NCBI RefSeq assembly: GCF_035270045.1
Contig: NZ_DATFIP010000030.1
Span: forward strand, 1-64,000
DNA: 64,000 bases
Reading direction: 5' to 3'
Source: Salibaculum sp035270045
GTDB lineage: Bacteria > Pseudomonadota > Alphaproteobacteria > Rhodobacterales > Rhodobacteraceae
Made by a program: the position numbers and the translations under genes. The notes under the pieces were generated by a model, which saw only the letters and a list, made by a program, of their open reading frames with translations, was not told where the DNA came from and ran no database searches. Below, one piece after another: positions 42,799 through 54,199 of the stretch. Every line of letters begins with the position of its first letter. The first letter of the stretch is position 1.

Positions 42799-42961
42799 CC
42801 GCTTTTCCCTGGAGGCCGCTCCGGCGGCTCTCTGTCACAGTTCCGGCATCTTCGGCGCACGGCACGCGCCTTGCAACCGGAATGATCGCAGGCTGCCTTG
42901 CCTGTCTTGGGTCCCGCGCTCGGCAGCCGTGGCGGTCAGCCTTGGGCGCCAGAAACGACAA

Positions 42962-42979
42962 GGGCGCCCGAAGGCGCCC
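42962..42979 (-). terminator. Likely terminator of the atpHAGDC operon
   Basis: GGGCGCC (42962-42968), CGAA loop, GGCGCCC (42973-42979). On the minus strand the UUCG-type tetraloop hairpin is followed by TTGTCGTTTC. It lies 25 bases past the atpC stop. Confidence 0.6.
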
Positions 42980-43003
42980 CAATCCCGGATCAAACCTGCC
43001 CGC

Positions 43004-43441
43004 TTACAGGTTAGGCTGCCTCGGGGTCAGCCCGATATGGCCGCCGATGGCCACCATGTCGGCAAGCAGCTTGGCCGCATCGTCGACGGGACCGGGTTCG
43101 TTCTTGAAGGTCTCCTTGGCTTTGTCATAGGCCTGCTGCGCCTCGTCGACGAGGCGTTCGTAGACCTCTTGGGTCATCTCGCCCCGCGGAAGCGCCTTTT
43201 CGGCCAGAACCGTGATCCCTTCGGCATTGATCTCGGCAAAGCCGCCCGAGACCACGTAATCGTCAGAGCCGCCATCATGCGTCACGGTCAGCAGACCAGG
43301 GCGCAGTGTTGTGATCGTCGGGGCATGATCGGCCATGGCCGTCATCTCCCCGTCCGCACCGGGGATGCGGATCTCTGTCGCCTCAAGCTGCGCAAGGCGC
43401 CGCTCGGGGCTGACGAGATCGAAGTGAAGCGCGTTTGCCAT
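43004..43441 (-). CDS. atpC: F1F0-ATP synthase epsilon subunit
   Basis: Rotor-stalk subunit that couples and inhibits F1. The protein has 145 residues: a beta-sandwich domain (LHFDLVSPERRLAQLEATEIRIPGADGEMTAM, in parts FDLVSPERRLA and VIPG-like RIPGADGEMTAMADHAP) and a helical C-terminus. Last gene of the operon, nine bases after atpD. Confidence 0.95.
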   Translation of the reverse strand: MANALHFDLVSPERRLAQLEATEIRIPGADGEMTAMADHAPTITTLRPGLLTVTHDGGSDDYVVSGGFAEINAEGITVLAEKALPRGEMTQEVYERLVDEAQQAYDKAKETFKNEPGPVDDAAKLLADMVAIGGHIGLTPRQPNL

Positions 43442-43450
43442 GAGGACTCC

Positions 43451-44875
<1,425 letters not shown>

Positions 44876-44894
44876 TGTCGTTTCTCCGGTTCTC

Positions 44895-45770
44895 TTAGAG
44901 CGCCTCGGCGCCCGAAATGATTTCAATCAGCTCGTTGGTGATGACGGCCTGGCGCGAACGGTTGTACTCGATCGTCAGCTTGTCGATCATCTCGCCCGCG
45001 TTCCGGGTGGCGTTGTCCATCGCGCTCATTCTCGCGCCCTGTTCCGAGGCGCCGTTTTCCAGAAGGGCCGCGAAGATCGCCGTGGCAACGCCACGCGGCA
45101 GCAGGTCGGCGAGAATCTCTTCCTCGCCGGGCTCGTAATCATACAGCGTCCCGCCCTCGGCCTCGGTGCCCTCGGGCACCTCGAAGGGGATCACCTGGTG
45201 GGCCTTGGGATTCTGGGTAACGACGTTGACGAACTCCGAGTAGAAGATCGTGGCCACGTCGAATTCGCCCGCGTCGAAACGGCCCAAGATGTCCCGGGCG
45301 ATTTCCCTGGCGTTCTCGTAGGCCACGTGCTTGACCTCGGACAGGTCAACATGACCGATGAAGTGGTCGCCCCAGTCGCGCCGCAGCGCGTCGCGCCCCT
45401 TCTTGCCCACTGTCAGGATCTTGACGGTCTTGCCCTGATCGCTCAGCTCCTGGGCACTGGTGCGGGCCAGCTTGGCAATATTGGCGTTGAAGCCCCCGCA
45501 GAGGCCACGCTCGGCGGTCAGGACCACCAGCAGCTGGGTCTGGTCGTCGCCGGTGCCGCGCAGCAGCACGGGCGCGCTGTCGCTGTCGCCCACGCTGGCC
45601 GCCAGTCCCGCCATCACCGCGTTGAAACGGTCGGCGTAGGGCCGTGCCGCCTCGGCCGCGTCCTGGGCCCGCCGCAGTTTCGCGGCGGCCACCATCTGCA
45701 TGGCCTTGGTGATCTTGCGGGTCGACTTGACCGACTCGATCCTGTTCTTCAGGTCCTTGAGACTTGGCAT
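44895..45770 (-). CDS. atpG: F1F0-ATP synthase gamma subunit
   Basis: Central rotor shaft of F1, 291 residues. MPSLKDLKNRIESVKSTRKITKAMQMVAAAKLRRAQ (N-terminal helix in parts, IESVKSTRKITKAMQMVA) and ASEQGARMSAMDNATRNAGEMI near the C-terminus, in parts SAMDNATRNA, are the signatures. Second-to-last catalytic-core gene; downstream of atpA in the order atpH-A-G-D-C. Confidence 0.97.
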   Translation of the reverse strand: MPSLKDLKNRIESVKSTRKITKAMQMVAAAKLRRAQDAAEAARPYADRFNAVMAGLAASVGDSDSAPVLLRGTGDDQTQLLVVLTAERGLCGGFNANIAKLARTSAQELSDQGKTVKILTVGKKGRDALRRDWGDHFIGHVDLSEVKHVAYENAREIARDILGRFDAGEFDVATIFYSEFVNVVTQNPKAHQVIPFEVPEGTEAEGGTLYDYEPGEEEILADLLPRGVATAIFAALLENGASEQGARMSAMDNATRNAGEMIDKLTIEYNRSRQAVITNELIEIISGAEAL

Positions 45771-45805
45771 AAGCCTTCGTCCTTTCCGGTTCGGTTCAAG
45801 TCAGA

Positions 45806-47343
<1,538 letters not shown>

Positions 47344-47344
<1 letters not shown>

Positions 47345-47910
47345 TACCGGGCCTCTTTCATGGTGTTCTGGAGTGCGGAGAGCTTGGCCTTGATCGAGGT
47401 ATCGATCATCTTCGAGCCCACCTTGACAACAAGACCGCCGATGAGGCTTTCATCGACGGTCGCATTAATCCGGACGTCCGCGCCGACACGCTCTTTCAGC
47501 GTCTTGGCTAGCGCGTCGGACTGTTTCTGGGTCAGCGCCTTGGCCGTGACCACCTCGGCGGTCACCTCGCCCTTTTCCTCGGCCAGCATGGCACGCAGGG
47601 CCGCCAGCATCTGCGGGACGACGAAAAGACGACGCTTGCCGGCCATCAGGGCGAGCGTGTTGGTCATCGTGTCGGACAGGGACATCTTTTTGGCGACGGC
47701 CGAGATCGCCTTGCCCTGATCGGCACGCGAATGGATCGGGGACGCGAGCAAAGCGCGCAGATCGGCACTGTCTTTCAGTGCTGCCGAGAGGGCATCAATG
47801 TCGGTTTCGAGGGCCTTGAGGCCGCCGGCCCCACCCTCCTTGCTGAGGTCGAAGACGGCTGTGGCATAGCGCTCGGCGATGCCGGTCGAGATCGAAGCTG
47901 GTTCGGACAC
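47344..47910 (-). CDS. atpH: F1F0-ATP synthase delta subunit (GTG start)
   Basis: Peripheral-stalk subunit on top of F1. From GTG at 47910 the protein has 188 residues and reads [M]SEPASISTGIAERYATAVFDL, matching the usual alphaproteobacterial length and N-terminus; an in-frame ATG 36 bases upstream would add 12 unrelated residues. The C-terminal KVGSKMIDTSIKAKLSALQNTM is typical. It is the first gene of atpHAGDC; the F0 genes are elsewhere, as is normal in Rhodobacteraceae. Confidence 0.93.
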
Positions 47911-48011
47911 GTCCACCCTTCCGATTTCAAGGCCCGCACGGACCACCCGTCATGTTGTCGGGGGTGTGAAGGCAGCGAGACTTACCCGAGCGGAATGCAG
48001 CGGGCGCGAGA

Positions 48012-48983
48012 TCAGGCCGGGATGTAGCAGAGGGCTTTTGGTGGGGCAACCTTCTTGCGCGGCTTTTCGCGCTGGGCTTCGGCGCCTTTTTCAAGGGCGT
48101 CGCACCGGGGTGCGACGCTTTGCGCCATATCCTGCACCGAGGTCCGGTCGCCAGCCGCACACAATGGCATACTGCCGCATACACCCCGCGGCACCGCCAG
48201 CACCTCGGGATCCGGCCGGCATCCATCCCGCAGCCACCGCCCGGACGCACCGGCCGGCTGCGGACGGCCCTCCAGCACGCGCAACGGCCGCCGCACCCGT
48301 TCGGCCAGCCCCGGGCTCGAGGGTGCGATGACCTGCTTGCTGGCCTCGACCATCAGCACGCCGCCCGCGGCAAAGACCGGCAGATGGCGGCCGACTGTTT
48401 CCAGCACCCGGCCGAACCTGCGCCAGGTGCGACGGCGCGACGGCGGCTGGTAGAGCGTCGAGAGCGCCCGTTCAGGCACGAAGCCCGCGCCGCGGAGCTG
48501 CGCCTCGAGCTGGGAAAGGGAATAGGGGCGCCCATAGCCGAAGGGCGTGCGATCCGACCGCGACCATAGCCCGCCGCGATTTGGCACGATGAAGACCACC
48601 CGCCCACCGGGACCAAGCACGCGGTAGCACTCGGCCAGTACCGCGGCTGGCCGGTCCGAGGTCTCCAGCCCGTGCAACAGCACCAGCTTGTCGACGCTGC
48701 CCGTGGCCAGCGGCCAGAGGTGCTCCTCGCACAGGACGCTGATATTGGGCTGGCCCGCCGGCCAGGACATCACGCCCTGGGGGCCGGGCATCAGTCCGAT
48801 GACTCGCCGCGCCTCGCCCAGGAAGGGCCGCAGAAGGGGCACCGCGAAGCCAAAACCGGCCACGTTCTGGCCCTTGGCCTCGGGCCAGAGACGTTGCAGT
48901 TCACCCCGGATCACGCTCTGTGCCGCGCGGCCCAGGGTGCTGCGATAGTAGAAGTCCCGGATGTCGTGCACGTCCAGATGCAT
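48012..48983 (-). CDS. Class I SAM-dependent methyltransferase with unusual C-terminal extension
   Basis: A 323-residue protein whose first 240 residues fit a methyltransferase type 11 domain: MHLDVHDIRDFYYRSTLGR, ATGSVDKLVLLHGLETSD, LAECYRVLGPGGRVVFIVPNRGGLWSR in parts, CYRVLGPGGRVVFIVPN. The SAM loop GxGxG is replaced by GFGFAVPLL, as in several relatives of this family. After VRRPLRVLEG (about residue 240) about 80 residues of low-complexity, Arg/Pro-rich sequence follow and a perfect hairpin (48097-48118) lies inside them. It is divergent from gloB, a gene pair I recall from Rhodobacteraceae. Confidence 0.8.
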   Translation of the reverse strand: MHLDVHDIRDFYYRSTLGRAAQSVIRGELQRLWPEAKGQNVAGFGFAVPLLRPFLGEARRVIGLMPGPQGVMSWPAGQPNISVLCEEHLWPLATGSVDKLVLLHGLETSDRPAAVLAECYRVLGPGGRVVFIVPNRGGLWSRSDRTPFGYGRPYSLSQLEAQLRGAGFVPERALSTLYQPPSRRRTWRRFGRVLETVGRHLPVFAAGGVLMVEASKQVIAPSSPGLAERVRRPLRVLEGRPQPAGASGRWLRDGCRPDPEVLAVPRGVCGSMPLCAAGDRTSVQDMAQSVAPRCDALEKGAEAQREKPRKKVAPPKALCYIPA

Positions 48984-49045
48984 TGCAGCACTCGCCCGCC
49001 TCGGTCACACTCGTACCGAGTTTATCAAGGAGAGGAGAAAACGCC

Positions 49046-49810
49046 ATGCCCCTGGAGCTCGTGACCGTCCCTTGCCGGCAGGACAACTACGCCTTCCTCC
49101 TGCATGACCCCCAGGACGGCCGGACGCTTCTCGTGGACGCGCCGGAGACGGCGCCGATACGCACCGCGCTGGAAGCCCGCGGCTGGCGGCTGACCGACCT
49201 TCTGATAACCCACCACCACGGCGACCACGTCGAGGGGGTCGCCGACCTGCGCGCCGGGGCCCGGGTGATCGGGGCCGCCGCCGATGCACACCGCCTGCCC
49301 CCGATGGACCTGGAGGTCGCCGAGGGCGATACCTTCACCACTTGCGGGGCCGAGGCGCGTGTGCTCGACGTCTCGGGACACACCCAAGGGCATATCGCGG
49401 CATACGTGCCCGCCGCAGCGGCGGTCTTCACCGCTGACAGCCTGATGGCGCTGGGCTGCGGTCGCCTGTTCGAGGGCACCGCCGCGCAGATGTGGCAAAG
49501 CCTTCTGAAATTGCGCGCGCTGCCCGACGAAACGCGGGTCTGCTCGGGTCATGAGTATACCGAGACGAACTACCGCTTCGCGCTGACCGTAGATCCGGAC
49601 AACCCAGACCTGCTGGCGCGAGGCGAGGCCATCGCCGCCGCGCGGGCCGAGGGACGCCCCACCGTGCCCTCGACCCTGGCCGAGGAAAAGGCGACCAATC
49701 CCTTCCTGCGCGCCGACCAGCCCGACCTGAAAGCGGCGCTCGGGATGCCCGAGGCCAGCGCGGTTGACGTCTTTACCGAGGTCCGCGCCCGCCGCGACCG
49801 GTTCCAGTAA
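49046..49810 (+). CDS. gloB: Hydroxyacylglutathione hydrolase (glyoxalase II)
   Basis: Metallo-beta-lactamase-fold enzyme, 254 residues, that hydrolyses S-lactoylglutathione to lactate and glutathione. Metal motif TxHxHxDH appears as ITHHHGDHVEG (about residues 52-62; HHHGDH), then DVSGHTQGHIAAY and VCSGHEYTETNYRFAL with the conserved His and Tyr of glyoxalase II. GGAGAGGAGAAAA precedes ATG. The second-metal-site motif AMGCGR-like is seen as ALGCGRLFEG, which is family-specific. Confidence 0.95.
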   Translation: MPLELVTVPCRQDNYAFLLHDPQDGRTLLVDAPETAPIRTALEARGWRLTDLLITHHHGDHVEGVADLRAGARVIGAAADAHRLPPMDLEVAEGDTFTTCGAEARVLDVSGHTQGHIAAYVPAAAAVFTADSLMALGCGRLFEGTAAQMWQSLLKLRALPDETRVCSGHEYTETNYRFALTVDPDNPDLLARGEAIAAARAEGRPTVPSTLAEEKATNPFLRADQPDLKAALGMPEASAVDVFTEVRARRDRFQ

Positions 49811-50015
49811 AGGGGGCCTGCGTCATGTCCGCCCGGGTCCGGGGCATTGATAAAGGGCCGAATCTGAAGGCATCGCGGCACATTGCGGATAAAGTGAATG
49901 GCTCGGGGGCAGATTTTGCTTGAAACCTGCGCCATGGAACCAAAACTTAAAGGTATGAGGCCACGGTCGTATACGGGGCCATCCCCCGACGACCCCCGAC
50001 AGAGGAGCACGCAAC

Positions 50016-52340
50016 GTGCCATCTTTTTCAACGACACTTGAGCAGTCCATCCACGGAGCGCTGGCGCTGGCCAATGCGCGGCGCCACGAACTGGCCACGC
50101 TGGAGCACCTTCTGCTGGCCCTGATCGACGAGCCGGACGCCGCGCGGGTGATGAAAGCCTGTTCGGTCGACCTCGACGCGTTGCGCAAGACGCTGGAGGA
50201 GTTCATCGAGGACGACCTTTCCACTCTCGTGACCGAGGTCGAGGGGTCCGAAGCGGTGCCGACGGCGGCCTTCCAGCGCGTCATCCAGCGCGCCGCGATC
50301 CATGTCCAGTCCTCGGGCCGGACCGAGGTTACGGGTGCCAACGTCCTGGTCGCGATCTTCGCCGAACGCGAATCGAACGCTGCCTATTTCCTGCAGGATC
50401 AGGACATGACCCGCTACGACGCGGTCAACTTCATCGCCCATGGCGTGGCCAAGGACCCCGCCTACGGCGAAAGCCGCCCGGTCACGGGCGCCGAACAGGT
50501 CGACGAGGACAGCACCCGCGCCGCACCCGAGGACAGCAAGGACGAATCCGCGCTGGCCAAGTACTGTGTGGACCTCAACGCGAAGTCCCATGCGGGCGAG
50601 GTGGACCCGCTGATCGGTCGCGGCCACGAGGTGGAGCGCTGTGTGCAGGTTCTGTGCCGGCGCCGCAAGAACAACCCGTTGCTGGTGGGCGACCCCGGGG
50701 TCGGCAAGACGGCCATTGCCGAGGGCCTGGCGCGCAAGATCGTTAATAACGAGGTGCCCGAAGTGCTTCGAGGTGCGACGATCTTCTCGCTCGACATGGG
50801 CGCTCTGCTGGCCGGCACCCGGTACCGCGGCGATTTCGAGGAACGCCTCAAGGCCGTGGTTCAGGAACTGGAAGACCATCCCGACGCGGTGCTCTTTATC
50901 GACGAGATCCACACCGTGATCGGTGCCGGCGCGACCTCGGGTGGTGCGATGGATGCCTCGAACCTGCTCAAGCCGGCCCTGCAGGGCGGCAAGCTGCGCT
51001 GCATGGGCTCGACCACCTACAAGGAGTTCCGCCAGCACTTCGAGAAGGACCGCGCCCTGTCGCGCCGGTTCCAGAAGATCGACGTGACAGAACCCACGGT
51101 CGAGGACGCGATCAAGATCCTGCAGGGCCTCAAGCCCTATTTCGAGAATCACCACGCGATCCGCTATACTCATGACGCCATCAAGACCGCGGTGGAACTT
51201 TCCGCGCGCTACATCAACGACCGCAAACTGCCCGACAAGGCCATCGACGTGATCGACGAGGCCGGGGCCGCGCAACACCTCGTGGCCGAAAGCAAGCGGC
51301 GCAAGACCATCGGCCCGAAAGAGATCGAGGCGGTGGTCGCCAAGATCGCCCGTATCCCGCCCAAGAACGTCTCCAAAACCGATGCCGAAGTGCTTCGGGA
51401 TCTCGAGGGGTCGCTCAAGCGCGTGGTCTTCGGCCAGGACAAGGCGATCGAGGCGCTGTCCAGCGCGATCAAGCTGGCCCGCGCGGGTCTGCGCGAACCG
51501 GAGAAGCCCATCGGCAACTACCTCTTCGCGGGTCCTACCGGCGTCGGCAAGACCGAGGTCGCCAAGCAGCTGGCCGATACCCTGGGCGTCGAGATGCTGC
51601 GCTTCGACATGTCGGAATACATGGAAAAGCACGCCATCAGCCGCCTGATCGGCGCGCCCCCGGGCTATGTCGGGTTCGACCAGGGCGGGCTGCTGACGGA
51701 TGGCGTCGACCAGAGCCCGCATTGCGTGCTGCTGCTCGACGAGATCGAAAAGGCACACCCGGATGTCTACAACATCCTGTTGCAGGTGATGGACCACGGC
51801 CAGCTCACCGACCATAACGGGCGCACCACGGACTTCCGCAACGTGATCCTGATCATGACATCGAACGCAGGCGCTGCCGAACAGGCACAGGAAGCCGTCG
51901 GCTTTGGCCGAGACCGTCGCGAGGGCGAGGACACCGCCGCGATCGAGCGGACTTTCACGCCGGAATTCCGCAACCGGCTCGACTCCGTCATTTCCTTCGG
52001 CGCCCTGCCCAAGGATGTGATCCTTCAGGTGGTCGAGAAGTTCGTGCTTCAACTCGAGGCGCAGCTCATGGACCGCAACGTTTCCATCGACCTGACGCCC
52101 GAGGCCGCGGAGTGGCTGGCCGAAAAGGGCTACGACGACAAGATGGGCGCGCGTCCGCTGGGCCGAGTCATCCAAGAGCACATCAAGAAGCCCCTGGCCG
52201 AGGAGTTGCTCTTCGGCAAGCTGTCCAAGGGCGGACTGGTGAAGGTCGGCGTCAAGGACGGTGCACTGGACCTGAGCTTCGAGCCGCCGCAGAACCCGCG
52301 TCTGGGCGGCGACAAGCCGCGGCTGTTGACCGCGGAGTGA
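50016..52340 (+). CDS. clpA: ATP-dependent Clp protease ATP-binding subunit ClpA
   Basis: Unfoldase that feeds substrates to ClpP, 774 residues. N-domain repeats begin MPSFSTTLEQSIHGALALANARRHE (in parts). Walker A of D1 is GDPGVGKTAIAEG and of D2 GPTGVGKTEVAKQ; Walker B VLFIDEIHTVIGAG and VLLLDEIEKAHPDVYN follow in D1 and D2. The ClpP-docking tripeptide loop occurs as EAVGFGRD before FTPEFRNRLD. There is no clpS in the 205-base upstream gap, although clpS usually precedes clpA. A strong terminator follows. Confidence 0.97.
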   Translation: MPSFSTTLEQSIHGALALANARRHELATLEHLLLALIDEPDAARVMKACSVDLDALRKTLEEFIEDDLSTLVTEVEGSEAVPTAAFQRVIQRAAIHVQSSGRTEVTGANVLVAIFAERESNAAYFLQDQDMTRYDAVNFIAHGVAKDPAYGESRPVTGAEQVDEDSTRAAPEDSKDESALAKYCVDLNAKSHAGEVDPLIGRGHEVERCVQVLCRRRKNNPLLVGDPGVGKTAIAEGLARKIVNNEVPEVLRGATIFSLDMGALLAGTRYRGDFEERLKAVVQELEDHPDAVLFIDEIHTVIGAGATSGGAMDASNLLKPALQGGKLRCMGSTTYKEFRQHFEKDRALSRRFQKIDVTEPTVEDAIKILQGLKPYFENHHAIRYTHDAIKTAVELSARYINDRKLPDKAIDVIDEAGAAQHLVAESKRRKTIGPKEIEAVVAKIARIPPKNVSKTDAEVLRDLEGSLKRVVFGQDKAIEALSSAIKLARAGLREPEKPIGNYLFAGPTGVGKTEVAKQLADTLGVEMLRFDMSEYMEKHAISRLIGAPPGYVGFDQGGLLTDGVDQSPHCVLLLDEIEKAHPDVYNILLQVMDHGQLTDHNGRTTDFRNVILIMTSNAGAAEQAQEAVGFGRDRREGEDTAAIERTFTPEFRNRLDSVISFGALPKDVILQVVEKFVLQLEAQLMDRNVSIDLTPEAAEWLAEKGYDDKMGARPLGRVIQEHIKKPLAEELLFGKLSKGGLVKVGVKDGALDLSFEPPQNPRLGGDKPRLLTAE

Positions 52341-52381
52341 CCGCCGCGAAGACCGGGGTTTGACCTGATGACCAAGTCAAG

Positions 52382-52413
52382 CGCCCCCGCCCTCGGCGGG
52401 GGCGTTCCTGTTT
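52382..52413 (+). terminator. Rho-independent terminator of clpA
   Basis: CGCCCCCGCC (52382-52391) with GGCGGGGGCG (52395-52404), CTC loop, then TTCCTGTTTGT. Confidence 0.75.
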
Positions 52414-52532
52414 GTCCTGTCGACAAGGTGGGCGACGCGGACAGTCCATGGCCCGGGCCGGACCAGACCCGAAAGCACCCGCACCCATCGACAAGACCGC
52501 TGCAAGGGCGGCAACTGGCCCCTCCAAAGGCC

Positions 52533-53537
52533 TCAGGGCCGCAGCAAAGGCGCCGGGCCCATCGTCAGCGGGCCCAGCCGCGCCTGCCCCTCTTCCATGA
52601 CCAGCGTGAGCGTCAGCGTCTCGGCGATCTGCGGGGTCTCGTCCAGCGCCGCGCCCATGGAGGCCAGCGTGCCATCGAACCCCTCCTCCAAAAGGCCGAC
52701 CCGGGTGGCCATCTCCAGCGCCTGGCGCCAGCCCGTGACCGAGAGCGTCAGGCTGCCGGTGGCGCGGCCCAGGGCATCCGCCGTCACCTCGCCGATGACC
52801 GAAAGCGCCACGTCACCCCACTGCGCGCCGAATTCCCGCACCGACAGCGCCTCGACCGCCACCGGGGTCTCCCCCCCCGCGAAGCGGTCCAGCGGCTGGT
52901 CGAACCTGGCCGTGGCGTCCATGCGCAGTTGCCGGATCAGTGGCGGCAGTGCGCCGTCGGGGTCGAGCATCTCGCGCCAGCCCGCAGGCAGCACGACGCT
53001 CTGCGCCTCCAGGAAAACGTCGTATCCGTTGGCGACCTCGGGCGCCGAACGCATCGCCGCCAGAAGACGCGCCATGGCCAGTTCGGACCCGTCGGCAAGC
53101 CCCTGCAGCCGCGGCGCGTCGACCTCGAGCGTGGCACGATGAAAGGACAGCGCCGCGTTGGTACGCACACGGGCGCTCGCGCGCATACGCGCCGTGCTCA
53201 ACGCCATTTCGTGCCCGTCCACCACCAGCGTCTGGGTCTCGGGCCAGACCGCGATAACCTCGTTTGGCCTGTAGGACAGCGCGAAGACCTGGAACCAGGG
53301 CGCCTGCCACGCCAACCCGGTGGCCGGGTCCTCGATCCGGAGATCATCGAACGTGGTATCGAAGCGCGAGGGAAACCCGGCCGTCGCCCAGCCCGAATGG
53401 CTGATCTCGACCCGTCCCGTTGCCTCGGCCTCGGCCAGGGCCTCGGTGATCGCATCCTCCACCGCGCCACGGGTATAGAACCAATAGCCCCCGTAGAGCG
53501 CCGCCAGACCCGCCACGATGATCGTCAGCCAGCGCAT
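52533..53537 (-). CDS. DUF2125 domain-containing protein
   Basis: A 334-residue protein with an N-terminal signal anchor (MRWLTIIVAGLAALYGGYWF) and the Rhodobacterales/Rhizobiales DUF2125 pattern: GWATAGFPSRFDTTFDDLRI, in parts ATAGFPSRFDTTFDDL, FQVFALSYRPNEVIAVWP and a repeated beta-strand architecture throughout (resembling AsmA-like or YdgA-like envelope proteins). Periplasmic, tethered to the inner membrane. Function unknown. It is divergent from the ChaC-like gene. Confidence 0.88.
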   Translation of the reverse strand: MRWLTIIVAGLAALYGGYWFYTRGAVEDAITEALAEAEATGRVEISHSGWATAGFPSRFDTTFDDLRIEDPATGLAWQAPWFQVFALSYRPNEVIAVWPETQTLVVDGHEMALSTARMRASARVRTNAALSFHRATLEVDAPRLQGLADGSELAMARLLAAMRSAPEVANGYDVFLEAQSVVLPAGWREMLDPDGALPPLIRQLRMDATARFDQPLDRFAGGETPVAVEALSVREFGAQWGDVALSVIGEVTADALGRATGSLTLSVTGWRQALEMATRVGLLEEGFDGTLASMGAALDETPQIAETLTLTLVMEEGQARLGPLTMGPAPLLRP

Positions 53538-53607
53538 TGCTTGCCCTTTCGCCTGTCTTCGGCTTGGTGTTTACAGGGACCGCGCAACAAGAACCAGAGA
53601 CCAGATC

Positions 53608-54129
53608 ATGTGGGTGTTCGGATATGGATCGCTGCTGTGGAACCCCGGGTTCGAGCCCGTGGACCAGGTCACTGCCGTGCTGGCGGATTACCACCGCAGT
53701 TTCTGCATGCTCTCGATCCATCACCGCGGCACCCAGGAAACGCCCGGCCTCGTTCTGGCATTGGACCACGCCCCGGGGGCGCAGTGCACTGGCGTCGCCC
53801 TGAAGGCGGCCCCGCACGAGGCCGAGACGGTCCTTGCCTACCTGCGTGAACGGGAACTGGTCTCGGCCGCCTATATCGAACGGCACGTGCCACTGCGCCT
53901 GGCCGACGGCCGCGCGGTCGAGGCGCTGGCCTATGTCATCGACCCGCACCACCGGCAATACGTTGACTTCCCGCTGGAAACCCAGGCGCAGATGATCGCA
54001 CGCGCCACCGGCGGGCGCGGGCCGAACCGGGATTATCTGCTCAACACCCATGCCCATCTGCACCAGATGGGAATCCGCGATCCGGACATGGATTGGCTGG
54101 CCAAACGCGTGCCCCGGATCGCCGGATAA
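53608..54129 (+). CDS. Gamma-glutamylcyclotransferase, ChaC type
   Basis: A 173-residue enzyme of the GGCT-like fold. It begins MWVFGYGSLLWNPGF (the GYGSL binding loop) and carries YVIDPHHRQYVDFPLE. The usual catalytic Glu lies in the central ALKAAPHEAETVLAYLRERE region or the first of these strands; exact assignment requires alignment. ChaC enzymes degrade glutathione to 5-oxoproline and Cys-Gly. The gene is followed by the MotA/OmpA-like pair after 70 bases, on the same strand. Confidence 0.87.
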   Translation: MWVFGYGSLLWNPGFEPVDQVTAVLADYHRSFCMLSIHHRGTQETPGLVLALDHAPGAQCTGVALKAAPHEAETVLAYLRERELVSAAYIERHVPLRLADGRAVEALAYVIDPHHRQYVDFPLETQAQMIARATGGRGPNRDYLLNTHAHLHQMGIRDPDMDWLAKRVPRIAG

Positions 54130-54199
54130 CCCCTTTTTCATTTGGGTTTTCGCCGGTGACACCCTATGGTCCCGCGAAAGAACAACACCGGTGCTATTC

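Noticed and set aside
49919..49925. RpoH promoter for clpA
   Set aside because: CTTGAAA is an exact -35 heat-shock box, but no CCCCAT-like -10 lies 11-16 bases downstream.
50028..52181. A 717-codon minus-strand open frame opposite clpA
   Set aside because: Shadow of clpA; composition rich in His/Gly/Leu/Val without any motif.
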